Positions 34,386-44,319 of a stretch of 64,000 nucleotides of DNA are shown piece by piece. Source of the DNA: Hellea sp. (GTDB lineage: Bacteria > Pseudomonadota > Alphaproteobacteria > Caulobacterales > Maricaulaceae); contig JAHDGM010000001.1 of assembly GCA_020627655.1 (NCBI GenBank), positions 11,222 to 75,221 on the forward strand, in the 5' to 3' direction. Numbering within the stretch: position 1 is the first letter of the stretch; each line of letters begins with the position of its first letter. Both the position numbers and the translations under genes were made by a program. The notes beneath the pieces are model-generated. The model was given only the letters and a program-made list of their open reading frames with translations, ran no database searches and had not been told where the DNA came from.

Positions 34386-34413
34386 AGTCGCTCTTCGGAG
34401 CGGCTTTTTTTTT
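34386..34413 (+). terminator. Intrinsic terminator after flp
   Basis: The stem AGTCGCTC/GAGCGGCT with a TTCG tetraloop (34386-34405) is followed by a run of nine T. It separates flp from cpaA. Confidence 0.9.
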
Positions 34414-34494
34414 GCCCGAAAATAAGTTGGCAACCGGATATTAACCCTGATCCGGTAATCAGACTGCAATAATCATCACAAAAAGGGTTTTGCC

Positions 34495-35004
34495 GTGTTG
34501 TTAGGGTTCATAATTTTTGCAATTTTCATATTTGGCATGATGACAGCCGCTTATCGTGACGCTCTGACTATGACGATCCCAAATTGGGTTAGTGTCATGA
34601 TTTTACTTGGGTTTTTCGTTGTCATTCCTTTTGTGTGGACGGGCTGGGCTGCCTTTGGAACCCATATTGCAGTGGGAGTCAGTGTTTTTCTATTTGGTTT
34701 CGTATTATTTGCGTGTGGCTGGCTCGGCGGCGGCGATGCCAAGTTAATGGCAGCGACATCCTTTTGGTGGCAATGGCCCGATCTATTGCTTTACGTGACT
34801 TATACAACCCTAGCGGGCGGTGTTATTGCGATATTCATCCTGTGGGGCCGAAAATTTGTCCCGGCACAAATTTTAAGTGCGGATTGGCTATATCGTCTGG
34901 TGAAAGACGAAACGCGCATGCCATATGGCCTGGCTTTAGCTTTTGGGGCCATGGTAACGCTCCCGCAAAGTGAAATTTTTAAGGCAGCAGTGACTTTAAG
35001 CTAA
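34495..35004 (+). CDS. cpaA: Prepilin peptidase of the Tad system
   Basis: This 169-residue A24-type aspartyl peptidase in the inner membrane cuts leader peptides of Flp and the pseudopilins. The two catalytic aspartates are visible in AAYRDALTMTIPN (near residue 22) and GGGDAKLM (near residue 82), each at a membrane boundary. It is short, without the methyltransferase domain of PilD, as is usual for CpaA/TadV. The start is GTG with AAGGG eight bases before. Confidence 0.93.
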   Translation: MLLGFIIFAIFIFGMMTAAYRDALTMTIPNWVSVMILLGFFVVIPFVWTGWAAFGTHIAVGVSVFLFGFVLFACGWLGGGDAKLMAATSFWWQWPDLLLYVTYTTLAGGVIAIFILWGRKFVPAQILSADWLYRLVKDETRMPYGLALAFGAMVTLPQSEIFKAAVTLS

Positions 35005-35040
35005 TCTGTTAACTATTTCTTTGCCGAAGATTCCTAAAAA

Positions 35041-35055
35041 TTAACCATGCTTTAT
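35041..35055 (+). promoter_or_regulatory. Possible CtrA box before cpaB
   Basis: TTAACCATGCTTTAT is TTAA-N7-TTAT, one mismatch from the CtrA consensus. It also contains the half-site TTAACCAT. It lies 53 bp upstream of cpaB. Confidence 0.3.
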
Positions 35056-35107
35056 CGAATTGGCTCGTACAAGTCGAATATGAGGGCACAAAGGGAAGAG
35101 TTTAACA

Positions 35108-35938
35108 ATGGATAGAAGACGTCTTATCTTACTGGTGGCCATGATTTTATTGGTGCCTTTAATATTCTTTCAGCTGAAAAAGCTTGGAACACCCAAACCG
35201 GTCGCAGCTCCTGTGCAGGTCCAGCAACCGGTTGTAGAGACTGTAACAACGAAATGGGTGCTTGTAGCCAAAGACGATATCAAGTTCGGAACACGCCTCA
35301 CACCAGAAAGCTTTGACTGGAAAGAGTGGCCAGAGGAATTATTGTCTCCCGAATATACAATAAGGGCCAATAATCAGCAGGCCATGGAAAACCTAGCTGG
35401 CGGTGTAGCCCGAAGCGAAATTTACGCCAATGAACCCATCACAGAACGCAAAATTGTGATGCCTGGCACGAAAGGCGTCATGGCCGCCTTATTAAGGCCT
35501 GGTATGCGGGCTGTGACCACGCGTATTTCAGTGGATACTGCGGCAGGTGGATTTATTCAGCCAGGAGATCACGTCGATATTATTTTAACGTCTGCGATTA
35601 CAGGTCTCGGGGCAACGGGTGGCGGTGGCAAGCGCTTCTCTGCTGAAACCATTTTCGAAAATGTCCGCGTATTGGCAATTGACCAGACATTTAGCACAGA
35701 TTCTGGAACAGGCGCATCAGTTATCGGGTCGACAGCAACGTTTGAAATGAATCAATTTGACGCTGAAATGCTACAGCAATCTGTGGCGCAGGGGGATTTG
35801 AGCCTTACTTTACGGCCTATGGGCCGCGCGAGTGCCCCTGGAAAAAGCCAGGCGAGTGTTAAGCGTAAGGGCGGAGCGACTTCCATGACTATTTATCGCA
35901 ATGGGCAGCCGACCCAGGTTGCGATTCGAGGACAATAA
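35108..35938 (+). CDS. cpaB: Flp pilus assembly protein CpaB (RcpC)
   Basis: This 276-residue protein has one N-terminal membrane segment (LILLVAMILLVPLIFFQL) and a SAF domain (WVLVAKDDIKFGTRLTPESF) as in CpaB/RcpC. A middle domain contains AVTTRISVDTAAGGFIQPGDHVDIILTS. It acts in the periplasm with the CpaC secretin, where it is thought to gate or modify pilin passage. It begins the rightward assembly operon cpaB-tadC, in which genes are 1-17 bp apart. Confidence 0.92.
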   Translation: MDRRRLILLVAMILLVPLIFFQLKKLGTPKPVAAPVQVQQPVVETVTTKWVLVAKDDIKFGTRLTPESFDWKEWPEELLSPEYTIRANNQQAMENLAGGVARSEIYANEPITERKIVMPGTKGVMAALLRPGMRAVTTRISVDTAAGGFIQPGDHVDIILTSAITGLGATGGGGKRFSAETIFENVRVLAIDQTFSTDSGTGASVIGSTATFEMNQFDAEMLQQSVAQGDLSLTLRPMGRASAPGKSQASVKRKGGATSMTIYRNGQPTQVAIRGQ

Positions 35939-35939
35939 G

Positions 35940-37406
35940 ATGACGACACGCAAGATCAGAAAGATTGGTCTGAAAGCAGGAGCTTTCATCTCTGCGCTCG
36001 CTTTAATGAGCGCGGGCGCACAGGCTGGTAATCGTTCCTACTCATATATCCAATCACAAGCGAGCGATGCGGTCTCCATACAATCGCCAGGGCAAAGTGC
36101 CGTAAGCAAATCAATCGTTCTACCCTTTAGCAAATCAACTGTGGTTGAACTGCCGGTACCTATGATGGATGTTATTGTTTCCAATCCAGACATTGTTGAG
36201 GCGATGGTTCACACCGCCAATCGGACGGTTTTGATAGGTAAACAAACCGGTCAGACAAATGTCTATTTCTACGGCAATAATGGGCAAGAAATATTATCGT
36301 TGGAAATTCGAGTTGAGCGGGACATTAATGGTCTTAAGTCATTGATTTCACAGCATGCTTCTGATTCAAACGTCGAAGTTCAAGCGGTTAATAACAACCT
36401 GCTTCTAACGGGCCGAGTTGCTAATGCTGCTACGGCCGACAAAATTGCCGCCATCGCTACTATGTGGCTGGATGAAAACACGAATGGTGTTAAAGGCGAA
36501 GTTGTCAATCTTATGAGTGTTGACGGCAAGGATCAGGTCCTGCTGAAAGTTCGTATGGTGGAAATGCAGCGTAGTGTTTCCAAGCAAATCGGTATTAACT
36601 TAACGGCTCTAGGTAATTTAGGCGATTCTACACTATCTCTTTTAAGTGCCAATGCACTAGAGACCGGTGCGGGTCTATCGGGTAATTTCAGTTGGAATAT
36701 GGGCGGCGCGCTGGATCGCTTGACAGGATCATTCGATGCTCTTGAACGCGTAGGCCTTATTCGGACTCTGGCTGAACCAACCTTGGCCGCGATTTCCGGT
36801 GAAACGGCTAACTTTCTGGTGGGCGGTGAATTTCCGCTCCTGACAAATGTTTTCATTGATGATCAAGGACGCATACAGCGTGAATTTGAGTTTAAACCTT
36901 ATGGGGTTTCACTGGGCTTCACACCTGTCGTGTTAAGTGAAGGACGGATTTCACTGAATATTTCAACTGAAGTATCAGAACCGACCACTGAAGGGTCATT
37001 TGAAACAGGCGGTGTGTCATCTGATATTCTTGGCTTACGTGTTCGACGGGCCAATACAGTTGTAGAATTGCCAGCTGGCGGAAGCCTAGTCATTGCGGGT
37101 CTCATCCGTGAAGAAGCGCGTCAATCTCTGGACGGAACACCAGGTTTAAAAGATATTCCGGGTATTGGGGCGGCTTTTAGAAGTCGAGATGATCTTACAA
37201 CCCAGACCGAGTTGGTTGTTATAGTGACCCCTTATTTGGTTGATCCGACACACCCGGATAATTTGCAGACACCTCTTGATAACTTTGTGACAGCTAATGA
37301 CGCTGATGCGCTTCTGATGGGGCGGTTGAACAAAGTGTACGGGGAAAATGCCAAGAAATTGGGTGATAAAGCTTTAGATGGCCCGTTTGGGCATGTGGTC
37401 GATTAG
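35940..37406 (+). CDS. cpaC: Outer-membrane secretin of the Flp pilus
   Basis: This protein of about 488 residues has a signal peptide ending AQAG, a Pil_N domain (IVLPFSKSTVVELPVPMMDV), a BON-like domain (LLLTGRVANAATADKIAAIA) and the C-terminal secretin domain. The secretin domain contains GSLVIAGLIREEARQSLDGTPGLKDIPG, the typical secretin signature. It forms the outer-membrane channel for the pilus. ATG 35940 was chosen because GAGGA precedes it and a clear signal peptide follows; upstream in-frame codons lie inside cpaB. Confidence 0.95.
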   Translation: MTTRKIRKIGLKAGAFISALALMSAGAQAGNRSYSYIQSQASDAVSIQSPGQSAVSKSIVLPFSKSTVVELPVPMMDVIVSNPDIVEAMVHTANRTVLIGKQTGQTNVYFYGNNGQEILSLEIRVERDINGLKSLISQHASDSNVEVQAVNNNLLLTGRVANAATADKIAAIATMWLDENTNGVKGEVVNLMSVDGKDQVLLKVRMVEMQRSVSKQIGINLTALGNLGDSTLSLLSANALETGAGLSGNFSWNMGGALDRLTGSFDALERVGLIRTLAEPTLAAISGETANFLVGGEFPLLTNVFIDDQGRIQREFEFKPYGVSLGFTPVVLSEGRISLNISTEVSEPTTEGSFETGGVSSDILGLRVRRANTVVELPAGGSLVIAGLIREEARQSLDGTPGLKDIPGIGAAFRSRDDLTTQTELVVIVTPYLVDPTHPDNLQTPLDNFVTANDADALLMGRLNKVYGENAKKLGDKALDGPFGHVVD

Positions 37407-37423
37407 GCTCGGGCGAGGATATT

Positions 37424-38095
37424 ATGACAGATAATGCAATAACTCTAAAACTTCTTGTAGCAGCCGGCTTTACTGCGCTGAGTTTGACAGCATGCTCTAT
37501 TCCTACGGAAAGTGATGGCCCATTATATAAAAAGCACCCAATTCAAATTGCCGAATCAGTAGAACGGTTGGAACTTTATTCACGTCCCGATGGCATGAGC
37601 CTGTCTGCTCGCGATCAGGACGCCGTCGCGCAATTTTTATCAGCTTATGGCCGATATGGGGATGGGCCGCTTTATATGAACGTGCCAAACCGCCGAACTG
37701 CTGGTACAGATCAAACGCGTGCCATGGTGCAGTCGATCATGTCAGGTATCGGCTTATCGGGCGCGCCTATGCAAGAGGGCCAATATCAGGTCATGCACAA
37801 TGTAGCTGCGCCGATCGTAATTTCTTATCGTCGGTTAAAGACACTTCCAAAAGATTGCAGCCTGAATGAAGGCCTGCATTATACCTATAACAATCAGACC
37901 TATAGAAATTTTGGATGCAGTGCCTCGGCCAATCTCGCAGCGATGATTGATGACCCACGTCAGCTTTTACAACCTTATGATATGTCTCCGCCGAATATGC
38001 GTCGACGGATGACGATATACGATAAATATATTAACGGAACAAATCCTGCGTCAGCACACCCGGCACGCCAGGAAATATCATCATCGGATAAATAA
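37424..38095 (+). CDS. cpaD: Pilus assembly lipoprotein CpaD (RcpB-like)
   Basis: This 223-residue protein has a signal peptide with a lipobox LTAC (Cys24), so it is a lipoprotein. The later motif DCSLNEGLHYTYNNQTYRNFGCSASANLAAMIDDPRQLL is the conserved core of CpaD (Pilus_CpaD family). It helps place or stabilise the CpaC secretin in the outer membrane. Gene order and spacing match the Caulobacter cpa operon. Confidence 0.92.
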   Translation: MTDNAITLKLLVAAGFTALSLTACSIPTESDGPLYKKHPIQIAESVERLELYSRPDGMSLSARDQDAVAQFLSAYGRYGDGPLYMNVPNRRTAGTDQTRAMVQSIMSGIGLSGAPMQEGQYQVMHNVAAPIVISYRRLKTLPKDCSLNEGLHYTYNNQTYRNFGCSASANLAAMIDDPRQLLQPYDMSPPNMRRRMTIYDKYINGTNPASAHPARQEISSSDK

Positions 38096-38111
38096 GCAGG
38101 CAGTAAGCATA

Positions 38112-39701
38112 ATGACTCAAAATCCTCAACATTCGATACCGCCAGCGCCTCAGACTGTACCTGTACCGCAGCCAACACCAATGGCGCATCCGCAGGCCGT
38201 TCCGGTACCGCAGGCGATGCCATCTCCATATGGACAGCCGGCAGCCGCACCGGTCTCGCCTTATCAGGCTGCGCCAATGCCGGGAGCGATGCCAGCGCCG
38301 CCAGCGCCAAATATGGCACCGCCGCCCATGCCAGCCATGGCGCCTCAAGGCGTACCGCATGCGCCAGCTATGCCAGTAGCTCATCAAGCGCCGAGCATCG
38401 CCATGCCGGAACCGGATGCTTTTGGCGAAGGCGGCGAAGTTGCTCTGCCAAACATTTCCATTCAGGCCTTTTGTGAAAGGACTGAGACAGCAAACGCTAT
38501 TCACGAAATGTCACGCGATTGGCGTATGAAGCGAACAAACCTGAAAATATTTATGGGCGGGCTTCCTGCGGCTTTAGATTATTATCACAAAGAAAGTACG
38601 CCGGCTCTTATATTGATTGAATCAGGTATGCGGGGCCCAGAATTATTTGCTCAGCTTAATCAACTGGCTTCGGTTTGTGATGAAGGTACGCAGCTGATTA
38701 TGATTGGTGCAACAAACGATATTAAGCTTTATCGACAGCTCTTAGATAGCGGCGTAAGCGATTATGTTGTTCCTCCCTTTCATCCATTGAGCATGATTAG
38801 GACAATTTCAGAGCATTTCTCTGATCCGGAAAAACCATTCGTTGGCAGGACATCGGCGTTCTTTGGCGCTAAAGGCGGTGTGGGGTCTTCTACGATTGCT
38901 CACAATATAGCCTGGTGTTTGGCCGAAAATATTAAGCAGGAAACCTCTTTGGTCGATTTAGATTCTTCGTGGGGTACTACGGGTTTGGATTTTGCCTATG
39001 ACGCGACCCAGGGCCTTGAAGAGGCATTGTCACAGCCCGAACGATTGGATGATACTTTGCTGGATCGCATTATGTTGCGCCACACGGCGAAGTTGTCAAT
39101 TCTACCAGCGGCTGGCAGCTTGAATAATGATCCGATCATGAATGCTGAAGCATACCAAACAGTGGTAAACGGCGTGCGAAAGATCAGCCCGCTGACTATC
39201 CTTGATATGCCGCACTTCTGGTGTGAATGGACGCGGAATATTTTAACCTCTGCTGATGACGTAGTCATCACAGCCACATGTGATCTGGCAAATCTACGGA
39301 ATTCCAAAAATCTGATAGATTTCTTAAAGGCAGAACGTCCAAATGACTCAGCGCCTATTTTGATTTTAAATAAAGTAGGCCGTTCGAAAAGTCATGAAAT
39401 AACAGTCAAGGATTTTGCCGCTGCGGTTGGCATGGAACCAGCACTAGTCATTGGTTTTGATCCGGATGGATTTTTTGAAGCTGCTAATGATGGGAAGATG
39501 CTAACAGATATCAAATCGGCGGCTTCTACGGTCAATGGGTTAAATTATGTGGCAAGCCGTTTGAAAACAGGTGTTTTTGGAGAAGCGCCTAATTTGAATT
39601 CAAAACGCAAAGGTTTAGGTCGCGGAAAGAAGAAATCTGCCGCGGCCGAAAGCGGAAAAAAATCTTCGCTTTTCTCTAAATTAGGCAAAAGAAAGTCATA
39701 G
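38112..39701 (+). CDS. cpaE: Pilus polar localisation ATPase CpaE/TadZ
   Basis: This 529-residue protein starts with a Pro/Ala/Met-rich region of about 115 residues, followed by a receiver-like (atypical) domain and a ParA/MinD-type ATPase domain. The P-loop near residues 254-260 is KGGVGSST instead of KGGVGKT, a deviation common in TadZ proteins. The C-terminal tail is Lys-rich (KRKGLGRGKKK). TadZ positions the pilus machine at the pole. The extended proline-rich N-terminus is longer than usual and may bind a polar partner. Confidence 0.93.
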   Translation: MTQNPQHSIPPAPQTVPVPQPTPMAHPQAVPVPQAMPSPYGQPAAAPVSPYQAAPMPGAMPAPPAPNMAPPPMPAMAPQGVPHAPAMPVAHQAPSIAMPEPDAFGEGGEVALPNISIQAFCERTETANAIHEMSRDWRMKRTNLKIFMGGLPAALDYYHKESTPALILIESGMRGPELFAQLNQLASVCDEGTQLIMIGATNDIKLYRQLLDSGVSDYVVPPFHPLSMIRTISEHFSDPEKPFVGRTSAFFGAKGGVGSSTIAHNIAWCLAENIKQETSLVDLDSSWGTTGLDFAYDATQGLEEALSQPERLDDTLLDRIMLRHTAKLSILPAAGSLNNDPIMNAEAYQTVVNGVRKISPLTILDMPHFWCEWTRNILTSADDVVITATCDLANLRNSKNLIDFLKAERPNDSAPILILNKVGRSKSHEITVKDFAAAVGMEPALVIGFDPDGFFEAANDGKMLTDIKSAASTVNGLNYVASRLKTGVFGEAPNLNSKRKGLGRGKKKSAAAESGKKSSLFSKLGKRKS

Positions 39702-39704
39702 TGA

Positions 39705-41099
39705 ATGTTTGGGAAAAAACAGGCTAACACCGCGACAATAACTGCGCCGGTAAAATCTGAAACCGCGCCTAAACCCGAAAACCTGCCTAAACCGCAGGTT
39801 CAAAGTTCCTCAAGCACTGATCGTTCTGAGGAATATTATGAAACCAAGGCGACGATCTTCAATGCGTTGTTTGAAACCATTGATGTATCGGCATTGGCAG
39901 GCATGCAGCCTGATCGCGCGCGCGATGAAATCCGGACCATTGTTGATGAGATCATTGCGATCAGAAATGTTCGCCTATCTGTCGCTGAACAAACGCAGCT
40001 TATTCGGGAAATCTGTGACGACATTCTCGGTTATGGTCCATTAGAACCTTTATTAGCGCGGGATGATATTGCTGATATTATGGTCAATGGCGCTAAACAT
40101 GTTTTCATCGAAGCCAATGGTAAGATGCAGAAGACCAATATCCGTTTTAGAGATAATCAGCAATTAATGAATATCTGTCAGCGGATCGTGTCTCAAGTGG
40201 GCCGCCGTGTTGATGAAGCCAGTCCGATTTGTGATGCGCGTCTCTTGGATGGTTCTCGGGTGAATGTGATTGCGCCGCCCCTGTCTATCGATGGTCCTGC
40301 GCTGACAATTCGTAAGTTTAAGAAGGATAAGCTTAAGCTTGAGGATCTAGTCAATTTCAAATCAATTTCGCCTGCCGGTGCTAAAGTTTTGCAAATCATC
40401 GGCGCATGCCAGTGTAACGTGGTGATTTCCGGTGGTACGGGTTCCGGTAAAACAACTTTGCTGAACTGTTTGACCGGATTTATTCACCCTGATGAGCGCA
40501 TTATTACCTGCGAAGACGCGGCTGAATTGCAATTACAACAACCTCATGTTGTTCGTCTTGAAACCCGCCCGCCTAACCTGGAAGGTAAGGGTAAGATCAC
40601 CATGGCCGATCTGGTTAAAAACTGCCTTCGTATGCGTCCAGAACGTATCATTGTGGGTGAGGTTCGCGGACCAGAAGCTTTTGATTTATTGCAAGCCATG
40701 AATACAGGCCATGATGGTTCTATGGGCACACTGCACGCTAACTCACCGCGGGAGGCTCTGTCACGTTTGGAATCAATGATCACAATGGGAGGATTCAGTC
40801 TCCCAGCGAAAACAATACGCGAGATGATTGTTGGGTCCGTGGACGTAATTGTTCAGGCAGCGCGTTTGCGCGATGGTTCTCGCCGGATCACAAAAATCAC
40901 TGAAGTGATCGGAATGGAAGGCGATGTAATCGTAACCCAGGATCTGGTTGTATATGAAATGGACGGCGAAGACGCCAATGGTAATATCATTGGCGAGCAC
41001 AAGTCTACGGGTATCGCAAGACCGGCATTTTGGGATCGTGCACGTTATTTCAACCTGGAAAAGGAACTCGCTGAAGCGCTTGACGCGGCGGGTGGCTAG
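39705..41099 (+). CDS. cpaF: Pilus assembly/retraction ATPase CpaF (TadA)
   Basis: This 464-residue secretion ATPase of the VirB11/GspE superfamily has Walker [12 protein letters not shown] near residue 242, an Asp box/Walker B region ([28 protein letters not shown]) and a His box ([18 protein letters not shown]). It forms a cytoplasmic hexamer powering pilus extension and retraction with TadB and TadC. The N-terminal 60 residues are Pro/Ser/Lys-rich and variable. The start is three bases after the cpaE stop. Confidence 0.96.
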   Translation: MFGKKQANTATITAPVKSETAPKPENLPKPQVQSSSSTDRSEEYYETKATIFNALFETIDVSALAGMQPDRARDEIRTIVDEIIAIRNVRLSVAEQTQLIREICDDILGYGPLEPLLARDDIADIMVNGAKHVFIEANGKMQKTNIRFRDNQQLMNICQRIVSQVGRRVDEASPICDARLLDGSRVNVIAPPLSIDGPALTIRKFKKDKLKLEDLVNFKSISPAGAKVLQIIGACQCNVVISGGTGSGKTTLLNCLTGFIHPDERIITCEDAAELQLQQPHVVRLETRPPNLEGKGKITMADLVKNCLRMRPERIIVGEVRGPEAFDLLQAMNTGHDGSMGTLHANSPREALSRLESMITMGGFSLPAKTIREMIVGSVDVIVQAARLRDGSRRITKITEVIGMEGDVIVTQDLVVYEMDGEDANGNIIGEHKSTGIARPAFWDRARYFNLEKELAEALDAAGG

Positions 41100-41101
41100 T
41101 T

Positions 41102-42100
41102 ATGGATCAGAGTACTCTTATAGCACTCGGCGGATCTATACTTTTCGTTGTTTTAGCCTATTTTTTACTGGCAGGTGAAACCAACACGGCGGGAAAACGC
41201 GCCCGTTCGATCGGCTTAAGTGGTGGTGGTAATACGGAAAATGAAAGAACCGGCTTACTAAGCTTCCTTAAACCAGAAGACACTAGTCAGCGGCGTAAAC
41301 AGATTGAAGATTCTTTATCAAAACTGGAAAGTGACCAGAAAGCGAAAAAGAAACAACGAAAATCTCTAAAGGCGAAACTGGAACAAGCGGATTGGAAGAC
41401 AAGTCCGGGGCGTTTCTCCGCAATATCGATTATCATTGGTGTGATTGTAGGGTTCTTAGCGCTAATGGTTTCTAAAAATCCATTGATCTCAGCTGGTGTT
41501 GCTTTTGTTGTCGGCTTTGGTCTGCCGCGGTGGTTTTTAAATTTTGTCATCGGGCGGCGGCAAAAAAAATTCACATCTAACTTTGCTGACGCCATGGATA
41601 TTATTGTCCGAGGCGTCAGAACAGGTTTGCCGCTAGGTGACTGTCTGAAAATTATCGCCCATGAAAGTCCTGAGCCACTGGCAGGGGAATTTCGCCGTGT
41701 TGTCGAAGGTGAAGCCGTAGGTGTTCCGCTCGAAACTTGTTTGGAACGGATGTATGAACGTATGCCTGTGCCAGAAGTAAACTTTTTTTCAACAGTTCTG
41801 AATATCCAGAGAACAACCGGGGGTAATCTTGGTGAATCTTTGGGCAATTTATCAAAAGTTTTAAGAGGTCGGAAGCTGCTGCGTGAGAAGATTAAAGCTT
41901 TATCTGCAGAAGCTAAAATGTCGGCAATTATTATTGGATGTTTGCCAATTGTGGTCATGGTAATCGTAACGATAGCCTCGCCGGAATATATGAGCGATCT
42001 ATATTATACCGAACGCGGCCGGAAGAATATGGTCATTGGAGCGGTCATGATGGTCATGGGGACTCTGGTGATGAAGAAAATGATTAATTTCAAGATTTAG
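41102..42100 (+). CDS. tadB: Tad inner-membrane platform protein TadB
   Basis: This 332-residue member of the T2SSF family has an N-terminal membrane helix, a very charged linker (KAKKKQRKSLKAK), two helices, then a T2SSF domain (GDCLKIIAHESPEPLAGEFRRVVEGEAVGVPL, FFSTVLNIQRTTGGNLGESL), and C-terminal membrane segments. It forms the inner-membrane platform with TadC, turned by CpaF. It starts two bases after cpaF. Confidence 0.94.
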   Translation: MDQSTLIALGGSILFVVLAYFLLAGETNTAGKRARSIGLSGGGNTENERTGLLSFLKPEDTSQRRKQIEDSLSKLESDQKAKKKQRKSLKAKLEQADWKTSPGRFSAISIIIGVIVGFLALMVSKNPLISAGVAFVVGFGLPRWFLNFVIGRRQKKFTSNFADAMDIIVRGVRTGLPLGDCLKIIAHESPEPLAGEFRRVVEGEAVGVPLETCLERMYERMPVPEVNFFSTVLNIQRTTGGNLGESLGNLSKVLRGRKLLREKIKALSAEAKMSAIIIGCLPIVVMVIVTIASPEYMSDLYYTERGRKNMVIGAVMMVMGTLVMKKMINFKI

Positions 42101-42104
42101 AGTT

Positions 42105-43061
42105 ATGGATACCGAATACTTATTTTATCAAAATATAGGTTACGCCGTCATCACATTGATGGTTGTAATTACGGCCTATAGTTTGCTCGCGCCTTTGCTT
42201 GAAGGCGATAAAATGAAAAAACGCATGGAATCTGTTTCGACAGCCCGTGATGCCATGAAGGAAAAACGCTTATCCCAATTAAATGCTGAAACCAGCCTGC
42301 GTACAAACGCTAAAGGCGGTGTTAAGAAAATGGTTGATGGTCTCAGCCTTGAGAGGCTCTTAGAGGCGTCAGATCTCAAAGATAAAATGGCTCAGGCGGG
42401 ATTACGTGGCCAGCGTCCTATATATATGTTCTATTTCTTCCGTTTTGTTGTGCCAATTATTCTTGGTATCGTTGGCTCTATTGCACTCTTTGGGTTGAAT
42501 ATAATGGGCTACACATTTTCACAAAACCTGTTGGCTGTGACTGTGATGGTTGTTGGCGGTTATTACCTGCCGGGTGTATATATCAAGAATGTGGCGACTA
42601 AACGGGCCGCTAAAATTGCTCCAATATTTCCAGACGCTCTGGATTTGTTATTGATCTGCGTAGAATCCGGTATGTCGGTCGAACTGGCATTCGGGCGCGT
42701 TTCTCAAGAAATGGCAGAAAATTCTGTTGAGCTTGCCGAGGAGTTCTCTCTTACAACAGCAGAACTCTCTTACCTTCAGAGTCGCCGTCAGGCATTTGAA
42801 AACTTATCCCGCCGTAACAACAATGCAGGTATTAAGTCTGTATCGACGGCTCTCGTTCAGTCTGAGCGATATGGTACGCCGCTTGGCGACACTTTAAGAA
42901 CGCTTGCCAATGAAAATCGTCAGATGCGCGTTATGGCGGCTGAGAAAAAAGCGGCGGCACTTCCGGCAAAGTTGACCGTTCCAATGATCTTATTCTTCCT
43001 GCCAGTTCTGTTTATCGTTATCTTGACTCCAGCCGCAATGCGCCTAGGAACGGCTCTATAA
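42105..43061 (+). CDS. tadC: Tad inner-membrane platform protein TadC
   Basis: This 318-residue T2SSF-family partner of TadB has DALDLLLICVESGMSVELAFGRVSQEMA and LVQSERYGTPLGDTLRTLANENRQMR, with helices at both ends and a terminal LFIVILTPAAMRLG. It is last in the rightward assembly operon and is followed by a strong terminator that also serves the convergent TadD gene. Confidence 0.94.
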   Translation: MDTEYLFYQNIGYAVITLMVVITAYSLLAPLLEGDKMKKRMESVSTARDAMKEKRLSQLNAETSLRTNAKGGVKKMVDGLSLERLLEASDLKDKMAQAGLRGQRPIYMFYFFRFVVPIILGIVGSIALFGLNIMGYTFSQNLLAVTVMVVGGYYLPGVYIKNVATKRAAKIAPIFPDALDLLLICVESGMSVELAFGRVSQEMAENSVELAEEFSLTTAELSYLQSRRQAFENLSRRNNNAGIKSVSTALVQSERYGTPLGDTLRTLANENRQMRVMAAEKKAAALPAKLTVPMILFFLPVLFIVILTPAAMRLGTAL

Positions 43062-43092
43062 AAAAGCGAAGAGTTAAATTAATTAAGTTGTA

Positions 43093-43124
43093 AAAAAAAG
43101 CCGCCTTGTTGGGGCGGCTTTTTT
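43093..43124. terminator. Bidirectional terminator between tadC and tadD
   Basis: The stem GCCGCC/GGCGGC with a seven-base loop is bordered by A8 on the left and T6 on the right, so it can end transcripts from both directions. Confidence 0.9.
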
Positions 43125-43164
43125 GTAAGTGTTTTCTCAACCTCTAGATTTGTCCGGAAGGCTT

Positions 43165-44319
43165 TTAGCGCCGCCGCGCTGCGCCGCGCCGGGCTTGCTC
43201 TTGAACCGGATATGGGGCTGGCCGTATTTGCGCTGCGTATGGGTTAGGATAACCGCCCGGGGCTGTTTGATGTTGTTGTGTCTGGCTGGGCACTGGTTGT
43301 TGAGGCGCTCTTGGACGAGATGCTACGCTGGCTTGTTTATGTTGTACAGAGTTTGCAATCCTGTCGAGTATGTTTCCGGATGGAGCTGGCTGGTTTTGTC
43401 CGTTATAGGGAATGACCATTTTACTCTGGCTAGATCCCGATGCAACTGACCTGGCCATTGCAGATGCGGACGTTGGTTGACCAGCTTGCTGACCAATAAC
43501 TGTTCGGCTTGCGCGGTGTCCGAAAGTTGCCGCCGGCGCCTGAGACGCTTGGGCGGGCTGCCTATACTGAGCTTGTGCTGGGGCAGTGGGCGCGGACCTC
43601 GGAGCGGCCATGCCCATTTGCGTAGCGGGTTTGCCTTGCAGCTGCATAATCATATTGAGATTTTGTTTAATGCCGTCACCGGCCTCTGGATGACTGGCCG
43701 CACGGCGAAGCCACTGTTCTGCTGTAGCGGCATCACCGGCGAGTGCAAAACTCAAACCCATATTGGCCATGATATTAGGATCATGGGGGGTGATTTGAAG
43801 GGCTCGACTGTAATGTCTCCGAGCCAAATCATATTGCTCACTCTGATCTAGAGCAGCGCCTTTGAGTGACCATAGACGGGCATATCCGGGCGCGGTCCTA
43901 AGGGCACTATCCAGAGGTTTTATGGCTTCTGATCCGCGTTCCAGTGCTATAAGGGCGGCTGCATGTTCCGCTATGAGATAAGGGTCGTTAGGATACATGG
44001 CGCGCGTTGTTTGGGTAACTTCATAGGCTTTGCTTGGGTTACCCATTTTGCGGACAGCCGATGCCAGCTTAACTGCTGATTCCAGGTCTGCCGGATTAAG
44101 CTGATATTCCCGTGACCAGAACGCGGCTTGCGCCAGCGCATCTTGTGTTTCGATATTGGTCCGCATTTGACGGGTTGCGGGTTGGTATTTTGACGGCGTC
44201 AGATTAGAGACCATCTCTTTTTCCTGCTCAGAGTAATTCCCTGCAATGGAGCAGGCAGATAACATTAAAAATGAACTGCCAATCAGGGCCAGTGCCAATT
44301 TTCTTGTTGTCATAGTCAT
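43165..44319 (-). CDS. tadD: TadD-like TPR lipoprotein
   Basis: This 384-residue protein has a lipoprotein signal (LSAC, Cys23) and about five TPR-type repeats between residues 65 and 230 (for example ARLWSLKGAALDQSEQYDLARRHYSRAL and PNIMANMGLSFALAGDAATAEQWL). The C-terminal 150 residues are Ala/Gln/Pro low-complexity ending in Arg-rich sequence. TadD is the pilotin-like lipoprotein that helps assemble the Flp secretin. It is convergent with tadC rather than in the operon. Confidence 0.88.
   Translation of the reverse strand: MTMTTRKLALALIGSSFLMLSACSIAGNYSEQEKEMVSNLTPSKYQPATRQMRTNIETQDALAQAAFWSREYQLNPADLESAVKLASAVRKMGNPSKAYEVTQTTRAMYPNDPYLIAEHAAALIALERGSEAIKPLDSALRTAPGYARLWSLKGAALDQSEQYDLARRHYSRALQITPHDPNIMANMGLSFALAGDAATAEQWLRRAASHPEAGDGIKQNLNMIMQLQGKPATQMGMAAPRSAPTAPAQAQYRQPAQASQAPAATFGHRASRTVIGQQAGQPTSASAMARSVASGSSQSKMVIPYNGQNQPAPSGNILDRIANSVQHKQASVASRPRAPQQPVPSQTQQHQTAPGGYPNPYAAQIRPAPYPVQEQARRGAARRR

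Noticed and set aside
38031-38504. Arg/Trp/His-rich 157-codon minus-strand frame
   Set aside because: It is the complement of the proline-rich start of cpaE, whose repetitive codons keep the other frame open.
41287-41958. 223-codon minus-strand frame inside tadB
   Set aside because: Shadow of a conserved Tad gene in a tight operon.
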